Assembly (NCBI GenBank): GCA_023394255.1
Contig: JAEXAZ010000061.1
Location: forward strand, 1-13,043
Direction of reading: 5' to 3'
Length of the DNA stretch: 13,043 nt
Source: Bacillota bacterium
GTDB lineage: Bacteria > Bacillota > Clostridia > Oscillospirales > Ruminococcaceae
The translations under genes were made by a program, and so were the position numbers. A model generated the notes under the pieces. That model had not been told where the DNA came from and did no database searches. It worked only from the letters and a program-made list of their open reading frames with translations. Shown here in pieces: positions 1 through 7,139 of this stretch (position 1 is the stretch's first letter; every line of letters begins with the position of its first letter).

Positions 1-92
1 GGTATACACTGGCTCTCGGCATTGCAACCGTTTCTGTCGGCGCGATCGATCATTTCACCGGCTATGCGGTCCAGCGTCTGATCGCGGGCTGA
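1..92 (+). CDS. C-terminal end of an unidentified protein (partial)
   Basis: An open frame runs in from the left edge (first full codon at base 3) and stops at TGA 90-92. It gives about 29 residues. They begin with a hydrophobic stretch (YTLALGIATVSVGAI) and end in HFTGYAVQRLIAG. Codon choice, rich in G or C at third positions, matches the neighbouring real genes, and the stop lies 38 bases before the ftsK start. No promoter is obvious in that gap, so the two genes may be co-transcribed. In several Firmicutes a ClpP-like protease gene (tepA) lies upstream of spoIIIE/ftsK, but this tail does not look clearly like that family. I cannot name the protein. Confidence 0.5.
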   Translation, partial: YTLALGIATVSVGAIDHFTGYAVQRLIAG

Positions 93-130
93 CAGGTGAC
101 AGAAGTTACTACAAGGCATGGAGGAACATT

Positions 131-2758
131 ATGGCGACAAAATCGACAACCCGTAAATCCCGCAGCAAGGCAGCTGCCACACGCTCACGCAACGCGGCCC
201 AGCAAAAAGCGCGCAGGCAGATGCACGCGCTGGTCCTGTTTGCCGTCGGCATATTTACGGGGGCGCTGACCCTCTTTAAGGGGGCCAGCCTCTGGAACTG
301 GATGCATAATTTTATGTTCGGCATTTTCGGCGCCGGTTCCGTTTTTGTTTCCGTTCTGATGATCTACATAGCGATCCTGCTGACTATGGACAAGCCCTGG
401 AAAGCGCGCGCGTGGGAATCGGGCTTTCTGCTCGCGTTTTTCTGCGGCGCCTGGCAGATTTTCAGCATGGGGATTCCCGAATCCACCCATGTGCTGGATA
501 TGATCGTAGAATGCGTGGTGCTTGGCATCCAGGGGAAAAGCGGAGGCCTCATCGGCGCGGTGACCGGGCTGCCGCTTCTGCTGTCCTTCGGCAAGCTCGG
601 AGCCGGAATTACCATCGTCCTGTTGATTTTTGTTTTTGCCATGCTGATTACGGGAAGCACCCTGATCGGCCTGGCGCGCGCCGCGCACCAGCCGGTACAG
701 AAAATCGGGGAAAGCTATGCCGAACAGATGGAGCGCATGGAACAGCGGCGTTCCGCGCGCAGTGTGGACATTCCGCTGGACCGCGGTAAAGACGCGATAG
801 ACATTCCGCTGGAGGCTCCCAAAAAACAGAACGCAAAACCCGCATCGCAGCAGATAGTCCCCGAGGCAGACGCTCACGGCACGGACATTCCATTGGACAA
901 TCCGCCCCCCAAGAACAGGAAATTTGACATAGACATCCCTCTGGACGACAATTTTGACCCCTCGCAGGCCGGGGGATTCGCGCTGTCGGTCGCAGACAGC
1001 GAACCGATGCAGTTTGTGCAGGCGCAGCCGTCGCTGGACGAACTGGTTAACAGCGCAGCGACCGAGAGCGGAAAATTTGAGTTTTGCGCCGACCCCGTGC
1101 CGGAACAGGAGCCGGGCACAGTGCTTGTTGCAGCGGAAAATCAGGGGTCCGACCCAATTCCGGCGCATCTCTTCGAAAAGTGTTCCCCCAAGGCTGAAGC
1201 CTCCGTTGCGGTGGCGGAAACACCCGAAAAGCCGGAGGAGCTGACCTGGCAGGAAACGGTAACCGAACGTCCGGAGCCTCCCGCCTATGTCCTGCCGTCG
1301 GTCGGCCTGCTGCGGGAACCTCAGCGCAGGAATGACGCCGGGATGACAGATGAACTCAAATCCAACGCCCAGCGGCTTGTCGACACGCTCTCGAGTTTCG
1401 GCGTGCAGACGCGCATCGTGGATATTTCACGCGGGCCGGCAGTCACACGCTATGAGCTCCAGCCCTCCGCCGGCGTGAAAATCAGCAAAATTACCGGACT
1501 TGCCGACGACATCGCGCTGAACCTCGCGGCCGCGGGCGTGCGCATTGAAGCGCCGATTCCGAACAAAGCCGCCGTCGGCATCGAGGTGCCGAATAAGTTG
1601 ATCAGCACGGTAACCATCCGCGAAATCATTGATTCCGAAGCGTTCCGCGCTTCCAAAAGCAAGCTGACCGCCGCGCTCGGACGCGACATCGCGGGCAATG
1701 TCGCGCTCGCCGATATTGCAAAAATGCCCCATCTGCTGATTGCGGGTTCCACCGGTTCCGGAAAATCGGTGTGCATCAATTCGATCATCGTTTCCCTGCT
1801 GTATAAGTCGACCCCCGATGAGGTGCGTTTTCTGATGATCGACCCCAAGGTAGTCGAGCTTGGCGTCTATAACGGCATCCCCCAGTTGCTCGTCCCTGTG
1901 GTGACAGACCCCAAAAAAGCGGCGGGCGCGCTTTCCTGGGCGGTTACCGAAATGCTCAAGCGCTACAAGCTGTTCGCGGACAATTCGGTGCGCGACCTCA
2001 CCTCCTATAACCACCTCGCCGGGAAAACAGAAGGGATGGACAAGCTGCCGCAGGTCGTCATTATCATCGATGAGCTGGCCGACCTGATGATGGCGGCACC
2101 CAATGAGATTGAGGATTATATCTGCCGCCTTGCGCAGATGGCGCGCGCCGCGGGCATGCATCTGATCATCGCGACCCAGCGTCCCTCCGTGGATGTCATC
2201 ACCGGCGTCATCAAAGCGAACATCCCTTCCCGCATCGCGTTTGCGGTTTCCTCCCAAATCGATTCCCGCACCATCCTCGATATGGGCGGCGCGGAAAAGC
2301 TGCTCGGACGGGGCGATATGCTCTTTAACCCGGTCGGCGCCTCTAAACCGGTCCGTGTGCAGGGGTGCTTTGTGACAGACGAGGAGATTGAAAGCATCAT
2401 CGCCTTTATCAAAAATGATGCTTCCGCGGAATATGACGACAGCATCGTGCAGGAGATTGACAACCATGTGGTCACCGGAAAGGGCAGCCGCTCAGGCGGC
2501 GCGGAAAGCTCCGGCGGCGACGATGGGGACAGCGAGGATGAGATGCTCATGCCCGCAATCGAATGTGTCGTGGAAGCCGGCATGGCCTCCACTTCCCTGC
2601 TGCAGCGCCGCCTGAAGCTGGGTTATGCGCGTGCCGCGCGCATCGTGGACGAGATGGAAGCCCGCGGAATCGTCGGCCCGTTTGAAGGCAGCAAGCCACG
2701 GCAGGTGCTGATTTCTCCCGAACGCTGGGCGGAGATGAAGCTTTCAAGGCAGGATTGA
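131..2758 (+). CDS. ftsK: DNA translocase FtsK/SpoIIIE
   Basis: This 875-residue protein is a hexameric, membrane-anchored, ATP-driven double-stranded DNA pump that clears chromosomes from the closing septum; in spore formers the orthologue SpoIIIE packs DNA into the forespore. The start ATG has GGAGGA five bases upstream. The N terminus is short and basic, followed by four or five membrane helices (about residues 33-50, 62-86, 97-113, 138-181). Residues about 185-440 form a variable linker carrying four DIPL(D/E) repeats. The motor follows, with Walker A GSTGSGKS at 539-546 and Walker B VVIIIDE at 642-648. A winged-helix gamma domain for reading polar DNA guide sequences occupies about 803-870. 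Length and order are normal for the family. Whether it serves division, sporulation or both cannot be told from sequence. Confidence 0.97.
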   Translation: MATKSTTRKSRSKAAATRSRNAAQQKARRQMHALVLFAVGIFTGALTLFKGASLWNWMHNFMFGIFGAGSVFVSVLMIYIAILLTMDKPWKARAWESGFLLAFFCGAWQIFSMGIPESTHVLDMIVECVVLGIQGKSGGLIGAVTGLPLLLSFGKLGAGITIVLLIFVFAMLITGSTLIGLARAAHQPVQKIGESYAEQMERMEQRRSARSVDIPLDRGKDAIDIPLEAPKKQNAKPASQQIVPEADAHGTDIPLDNPPPKNRKFDIDIPLDDNFDPSQAGGFALSVADSEPMQFVQAQPSLDELVNSAATESGKFEFCADPVPEQEPGTVLVAAENQGSDPIPAHLFEKCSPKAEASVAVAETPEKPEELTWQETVTERPEPPAYVLPSVGLLREPQRRNDAGMTDELKSNAQRLVDTLSSFGVQTRIVDISRGPAVTRYELQPSAGVKISKITGLADDIALNLAAAGVRIEAPIPNKAAVGIEVPNKLISTVTIREIIDSEAFRASKSKLTAALGRDIAGNVALADIAKMPHLLIAGSTGSGKSVCINSIIVSLLYKSTPDEVRFLMIDPKVVELGVYNGIPQLLVPVVTDPKKAAGALSWAVTEMLKRYKLFADNSVRDLTSYNHLAGKTEGMDKLPQVVIIIDELADLMMAAPNEIEDYICRLAQMARAAGMHLIIATQRPSVDVITGVIKANIPSRIAFAVSSQIDSRTILDMGGAEKLLGRGDMLFNPVGASKPVRVQGCFVTDEEIESIIAFIKNDASAEYDDSIVQEIDNHVVTGKGSRSGGAESSGGDDGDSEDEMLMPAIECVVEAGMASTSLLQRRLKLGYARAARIVDEMEARGIVGPFEGSKPRQVLISPERWAEMKLSRQD
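767..946 (+). repeat. Four DIPL(D/E) repeats in the FtsK linker
   Basis: The linker between the membrane domain and the motor repeats the pentapeptide DIPLD or DIPLE at residues 213-217, 224-228, 252-256 and 268-272 (codons starting at bases 767, 800, 884 and 932). Each copy follows a small or hydrophobic residue (V, I, T, I), and the spacing is uneven (11, 28 and 16 residues). The codons differ between copies (CCG, CCA or CCT for proline; CTG or TTG for leucine). The conservation is therefore at protein level, not a recent DNA duplication. The surrounding sequence is charged and proline-rich, as expected of a disordered tether with docking motifs. The partner is unknown. Confidence 0.85.
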
Positions 2759-2764
2759 CAGGAA

Positions 2765-2799
2765 AAAGGGCGGGAACCTCCCGGCCCTTTTCTTTCTTT
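2765..2799 (+). terminator. Rho-independent terminator after ftsK
   Basis: Left arm 2765-2775 (AAAGGGCGGGA) pairs with right arm 2779-2790 (TCCCGGCCCTTT) with one bulged G and a three-base loop. A T-rich run interrupted by C (2788-2799) follows. It begins seven bases after the ftsK stop, so it should end that transcript and separate it from the ygiQ unit. Confidence 0.85.
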
Positions 2800-2831
2800 G
2801 ATAAAATTGGAATTCGGAAAGGTACTGGTTT

Positions 2832-4778
2832 ATGTTTTTACCGCTGACAAAAAAGGAAGCCGCGGCGCGCGGCTGGAATGAACTTGATTTTATCTGCGTG
2901 ACAGGGGACGCCTATGTGGATCATCCCAGTTTCGGCATGGCGATTGTGTCCCGGCTGCTGGAATCGCTTGGTTACCGCGTCGCGATGATTGCGCAGCCTA
3001 CCAAAGACAGCGATTTTACCCGCTTCGGCGCACCGAAATACGGGTGGTGGGTCAACGGCGGCAATATCGATTCGATGGTCGCTCACTATACCGCCGCCAA
3101 ACGCCTGCGCAGCGACGACGCCTACACGCCCGGCGGAAAAGCCGGAAAGCGCCCCGACCGCGCGGTCACGGTCTATTGCAGCCGCATCCGTTCCCTTTAC
3201 CCGGACGCGCAGATTGTGATCGGCGGCCTGGAAGCCTCCATGCGCCGCTTCGCGCATTATGACTACTGGAAGGATGAGGTCATGCCCTCCGTTCTGGTGG
3301 ACAGCATGGCCGATCTCCTGATCTTCGGCATGGGCGAAAAGCAGACCGAACTCATCGCGCGCGAACTGGAAAAAGGCACCCCGGCGTCTCAGATCCGCTG
3401 CCGGGGAGTCTGTTATCTGACCGACCAGCCGGGGCTGCCGGCCGACGCCGTTTCGGTCGCATCCTACGCAAAGGTGAAGGAGAACAAGCTCTCCTACGCA
3501 AAGGCCACCCATACGGAAATTGAGGAACAGGACGCCGTGCGCGGCCGGAAGATCATTCAGAAGCAGGGGGATAACCTCTTCCTTGTCCAGGCGGAGCCGA
3601 TGCCCGCTTTGAATACCGAAGAACTGGACGCGGTATTCGCCCTGCCGTTTGAGCGGATGTACCATCCAAGCTATGAGGCGCAGGGCGGCGTGGATGCCAT
3701 CAAGGAAGTGGAATTTTCCATCATGCACAACCGCGGCTGCTTCGGCAACTGCAATTTCTGTTCCATCGCGTTCCATCAGGGGCGGTCGGTCACCTGCCGC
3801 AGCGAGGAATCCATTGTGCGGGAGGCGGAAAGTTTCACACAAAATCCGCGTTTCAAGGGCATCATCAGCGATGTCGGCGGGCCGTCGGCCAATTTCCGGC
3901 ATCCGTCCTGCCAAAAGCAGCTTGCCAAGGGGCTTTGCGCGGAGCGCAAATGCCTTGCGCCCACCCCCTGCCCGGCTTTGAAAGTCGATCACGGCGAATA
4001 TCTGGAAATCCTGCGCCGCCTGCGCGAACTGCCGGGCGTCAAACGGGTATTTGTCCGTTCCGGCCTGCGCTATGATTATATGATGCTCGAAAAGGACGAC
4101 CGCTTTATGCGCGAGCTGCTGCAATACCATGTCAGCGGGCAGCTGAAGGTCGCGCCGGAACACTGCAGCCCCAACGTGCTGGACTGCATGGGCAAGCCGC
4201 ATATCGAAGTTTACGAACGGTTTTCCGAACGGTTTTACCGTCTGACCAAACAGGTGGGCAAGGAACAGTACCTTGTCCCCTACCTGATTTCATCCCACCC
4301 CGGCTCGACGCTCAGGGATGCCGTCAATCTGGCGGTATTCCTGAAAAAGAACCGCATCCGCCCCGAGCAGGTGCAGGACTTTTACCCCACGCCCGGGACG
4401 GTGTCCACCTGCATGTTCTACACCGGGCTGGACCCCTACACACTCAAGGAAGTGTTTGTACCGCAAACGCAGGAGGATAAATGGCTCCAGCGCTCCCTGC
4501 TCCAGTATTTTAAACCCGAGAACCGCCGGGCGGTGATGACCGCGCTGAAAAAAGCGGGGCGCGAGGATTTGATCGGCACCGGCCCGAACTGCCTGATTCC
4601 GCCTGATCGCGAACAGGCGGGGCGTTCTGCCCCTCAGCCCTCTGCAAAAAATGCGGAGCAATCGGGCGGCAGGTCCCGGCACACCCGCGGCCGGACGCGC
4701 GAACGAAACGATTTTTCAGCCGGAAAGCCCAAAACCGGGAAGAACAGCGCCTATTCAAAATCCAGAAGGCCGCGCTGA
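2832..4778 (+). CDS. ygiQ: YgiQ family radical SAM protein
   Basis: This 648-residue protein belongs to the YgiQ (UPF0313) family of radical S-adenosylmethionine enzymes, whose substrate is not established. The N-terminal half carries family-typical segments, including a start near PLTKKEAAARGW and an ASMRRFAHYDYW block near residue 140. The cluster-binding motif CFGNCNFC places its cysteines at C303, C307 and C310, the CxxxCxxC pattern that holds the 4Fe-4S cluster and SAM. The radical SAM barrel extends to about residue 500 and the conserved C-terminal part to about 587. A basic, low-complexity tail of about 60 residues follows, rich in Arg, Ser and Gly. The start ATG has a GGAAAGG-type binding site nine bases upstream. 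The next gene begins 40 bases after the stop, so co-transcription is likely. Family assignment is firm; function is unknown. Confidence 0.95.
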   Translation: MFLPLTKKEAAARGWNELDFICVTGDAYVDHPSFGMAIVSRLLESLGYRVAMIAQPTKDSDFTRFGAPKYGWWVNGGNIDSMVAHYTAAKRLRSDDAYTPGGKAGKRPDRAVTVYCSRIRSLYPDAQIVIGGLEASMRRFAHYDYWKDEVMPSVLVDSMADLLIFGMGEKQTELIARELEKGTPASQIRCRGVCYLTDQPGLPADAVSVASYAKVKENKLSYAKATHTEIEEQDAVRGRKIIQKQGDNLFLVQAEPMPALNTEELDAVFALPFERMYHPSYEAQGGVDAIKEVEFSIMHNRGCFGNCNFCSIAFHQGRSVTCRSEESIVREAESFTQNPRFKGIISDVGGPSANFRHPSCQKQLAKGLCAERKCLAPTPCPALKVDHGEYLEILRRLRELPGVKRVFVRSGLRYDYMMLEKDDRFMRELLQYHVSGQLKVAPEHCSPNVLDCMGKPHIEVYERFSERFYRLTKQVGKEQYLVPYLISSHPGSTLRDAVNLAVFLKKNRIRPEQVQDFYPTPGTVSTCMFYTGLDPYTLKEVFVPQTQEDKWLQRSLLQYFKPENRRAVMTALKKAGREDLIGTGPNCLIPPDREQAGRSAPQPSAKNAEQSGGRSRHTRGRTRERNDFSAGKPKTGKNSAYSKSRRPR

Positions 4779-4818
4779 CCGGTAAATCAGCCATGACAGA
4801 CCAAACGGAGGCAAAACG

Positions 4819-5838
4819 ATGTATCGGAAACGTAAATTTGCCAAAAAAGTATTCATTAACGTCGCCTCGCTTGCGCTTGCCGCTGTCCTGCTGCTCGCGG
4901 GCAATCAATACCTGGGCAACCGGCTGGACCTGCCGCCGCTCCCGAAAGAGGTTACTGAAACAGTATCCGGCGTTGTATCCGACATATTGGACGCCGCAGG
5001 CGGCATCGTGGACGGCCTGTATCAAAGGGCCGACCTTGCACAGGCTAAGACAGACGCGCAAGGGGACCTGCTGGTGCACTTTATCGACGTCGGGCAGGGG
5101 GACTGCGAACTGGTTCAGGCGCCCGAAGCCAATGTGCTCATCGATGCCGGGGATGTCGGGGAAGGAGATCTGGTGGTTGATTATTTAAAGGCGCAGGGCA
5201 TTGAGAAAATTGATTACCTGCTGGCGACACACCCCCATGCGGACCACATCGGCGGAATGCCCGAAGTGGTGGAGGCGTTTGAAATCGGCAAGGTGCTGTT
5301 CTCCGATGTGCCCGCCGATTTGATCCCGACGACCAAAATCTACGAGCAGCTGCTCGACAGGATCGCCGGAAAAGGGCTGAAAATTACGAAAGCAAACCCC
5401 GGCATCGCCTACGATCTGGGGGATGGCGCCATGCTCAAAATTCTGGCGCCGCTCAGTCAAGACCCGGAAGATTTAAATGAGAATTCCATCGTCTGCCGCT
5501 TGGATTTTGGGGAAACCTCGTTTCTGTTCACGGGCGACGCGGGAATCAGCAGCGAGAATGAGATGATTAAGCGGTACGGAAGTTCCCTTTCCGCAACGGT
5601 CCTCAAGCTGGGACACCACGGCAGCAACACCGCCACACAGGAAAAATGGCTGAACCGGGTCAATCCAAAGGTTGTTGTGGCGGAGGTGGGCGCCGATAAC
5701 AAGTACGGCCATCCGCACAAAGAGATTTTACAGCGGATTGAGGAGCGCGGCCTGACCTTTTACCGCACCGACCGAAACGGCACGATCGTGATGGCATCCG
5801 ACGGCGGCGATATCACGGTTACTGTTGAGAAAGAATAA
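4819..5838 (+). CDS. Membrane-anchored MBL-fold hydrolase, ComEC C-terminal type
   Basis: This 339-residue protein has a basic N terminus and one hydrophobic helix (about residues 11-28) that acts as a signal anchor or uncleaved signal peptide. A linker follows, then a metallo-beta-lactamase domain from about residue 84. The domain opens with HFIDVGQGDC, the hallmark start of the ComEC/Rec2 C-terminal domain. It has the metal-binding motif THPHADHIGG (H138, H140, D142, H143), TGDAG with D240, and GHHGS with H266/H267. It lacks the ComEC membrane channel and competence domain, so it is not the DNA uptake channel itself. The anchor predicts that the domain sits outside the membrane. ComEC-type domains are implicated in degrading nucleic acid strands, but the substrate here is unknown. 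The start ATG has GGAGG seven bases upstream. It probably shares a transcript with ygiQ. Confidence 0.9.
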   Translation: MYRKRKFAKKVFINVASLALAAVLLLAGNQYLGNRLDLPPLPKEVTETVSGVVSDILDAAGGIVDGLYQRADLAQAKTDAQGDLLVHFIDVGQGDCELVQAPEANVLIDAGDVGEGDLVVDYLKAQGIEKIDYLLATHPHADHIGGMPEVVEAFEIGKVLFSDVPADLIPTTKIYEQLLDRIAGKGLKITKANPGIAYDLGDGAMLKILAPLSQDPEDLNENSIVCRLDFGETSFLFTGDAGISSENEMIKRYGSSLSATVLKLGHHGSNTATQEKWLNRVNPKVVVAEVGADNKYGHPHKEILQRIEERGLTFYRTDRNGTIVMASDGGDITVTVEKE

Positions 5839-5911
5839 AAGCGCGCGGCGGAAAGTGTATTTCTTTTTGTTGCGGGAACATGGAGAATTGTATCCTGTTT
5901 TGCCAAATGAA

Positions 5912-5940
5912 TTGACAGGAAAATTCCCGCGGGCTATACT
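5912..5940 (+). promoter_or_regulatory. Sigma-A promoter of galE
   Basis: TTGACA at 5912-5917 and TATACT at 5935-5940 are separated by exactly 17 bases, a near-consensus vegetative promoter. The start of transcription would fall near 5947, giving a leader of about 44 bases before the galE ATG. The spacer contains the self-complementary octamer CCCGCGGG (5926-5933). No clear terminator is seen between 5838 and this promoter. Confidence 0.9.
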
Positions 5941-5990
5941 GAAATCGACCTGTATCGGATGAATAAGCGCAGAAAAGGAGACCTGATTAT

Positions 5991-6998
5991 ATGGCAATTT
6001 TAATCACCGGGGGCGCGGGATATATCGGCAGCCATACCTGTGTGGAGCTGCTGAAAGCCGGAAAAGAGATTGTGGTAGCGGATAACTTTTCCAACTCCAA
6101 GCCGGAGGCTCTGAAACGTATCCGCAAAATTACCGGCAGGGACTTCAAATTTTACGAGGTTGATCTGCTCGACCGCGTCGGCGTGGAGCGGGTGTTCCAG
6201 CAAAATAAGATCGACGCCGTCATCCATTTCGCCGGGCTGAAAGCGGTGGGGGAATCATGCGGCATCCCTTTGCGCTATTACCACAACAATCTTACCGGCA
6301 CCCTGATCCTCTGCGAAATCATGGCGGCGCACAACTGCAAAAAAATCGTCTTTTCCTCGTCCGCGACGGTTTACGGCATGCACAATCCCGTGCCGTTCCG
6401 GGAAGATATGCCGCTTTCGGCCACCAGCCCGTACGGCGCGACCAAGCTGTTTATTGAACGGATTCTGGAAGACCTGCAAAAAGCGGATCCGGAATGGGGC
6501 GTCTGCCTGCTGCGCTACTTCAACCCGATCGGCGCGCATGAAAGCGGACTTTTGGGCGAAGACCCGAACGGCATCCCCAACAATCTGCTGCCTTATATCG
6601 CGCAGGTAGCCACCGGTAAACTCAAGGAGCTGTCCGTTTACGGAAACGATTATGATACGCCCGACGGCACGGGGGTGCGCGATTATATCCATGTGGTGGA
6701 CCTTGCGCAGGGCCACCTGAAAGCGCTGGACTTTATCGTGGGCAGGACAGGCGTCGAGGCCGTCAATCTCGGCACCGGCGTCGGTTACTCGGTGATGGAG
6801 GTCCTGCACGCATTCGAGAAAGCATGCGGAAAAGCCCTTCCCCACCAGCTTGCGGCGCGGCGTCCCGGTGACATTGCCACCTGCTACGCGGACACCCGGA
6901 AAGCCAAAGAGCTTTTGGGCTGGACTGCCAGGAAATCATTGGAGGAAATGTGCGCGGACAGCTGGAATTTCAGCAGGCAGAACCCCAACGGGCTTTAA
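5991..6998 (+). CDS. galE: UDP-glucose 4-epimerase
   Basis: This 335-residue, NAD-dependent short-chain dehydrogenase-type enzyme interconverts UDP-glucose and UDP-galactose in the cytoplasm. It supplies UDP-galactose for surface polysaccharides and feeds galactose into glycolysis. The dinucleotide motif TGGAGYIG lies at residues 6-13. The catalytic residues are S124 in FSSSATVYG, and Y148 with K152 in SPYGATK, the expected positions for GalE. The sequence is colinear with the family to the end, and the length is normal. The start ATG has AAGGAG ten bases upstream. The gene has its own promoter and its own terminator, so it is probably transcribed alone. No other Leloir pathway gene is nearby, which favours a role in envelope sugar supply, though this is inference. 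A dual UDP-GlcNAc epimerase activity cannot be excluded. Confidence 0.96.
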   Translation: MAILITGGAGYIGSHTCVELLKAGKEIVVADNFSNSKPEALKRIRKITGRDFKFYEVDLLDRVGVERVFQQNKIDAVIHFAGLKAVGESCGIPLRYYHNNLTGTLILCEIMAAHNCKKIVFSSSATVYGMHNPVPFREDMPLSATSPYGATKLFIERILEDLQKADPEWGVCLLRYFNPIGAHESGLLGEDPNGIPNNLLPYIAQVATGKLKELSVYGNDYDTPDGTGVRDYIHVVDLAQGHLKALDFIVGRTGVEAVNLGTGVGYSVMEVLHAFEKACGKALPHQLAARRPGDIATCYADTRKAKELLGWTARKSLEEMCADSWNFSRQNPNGL

Positions 6999-7006
6999 CC
7001 ATACGG

Positions 7007-7040
7007 CCGGCGTCAGGCATACAGCCTGCCGCCGGTTTTT
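7007..7040 (+). terminator. Rho-independent terminator after galE
   Basis: Left arm 7007-7018 (CCGGCGTCAGGC) pairs with right arm 7024-7035 (GCCTGCCGCCGG) with a single mismatch around a five-base loop, followed by five T residues at 7036-7040. It starts eight bases after the galE stop. Confidence 0.93.
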
Positions 7041-7055
7041 CAGCCGCATGAAGAC

Positions 7056-7084
7056 TTGAAAAATTTGGCAGAAACTGCTATGAT
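7056..7084 (+). promoter_or_regulatory. Sigma-A promoter of cls
   Basis: TTGAAA at 7056-7061 and TATGAT at 7079-7084 are separated by 17 bases, five of six matches to consensus in each box. Transcription would begin near 7091, leaving about 50 bases of leader before the GTG start of the cardiolipin synthase gene. It lies directly behind the galE terminator. Confidence 0.87.
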
Positions 7085-7139
7085 GGCAGCAGGAAAAATG
7101 CCGCTGATTTCGGATAAACTGCTCTAAGGGGGTGCGTTC

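Noticed and set aside
2838..4202. A 454-codon minus-strand open frame opposite ygiQ
   Set aside because: Fully covered by the clear YgiQ coding frame; no ribosome binding site or recognisable motif, and the composition fits a reversed complement of a coding sequence.
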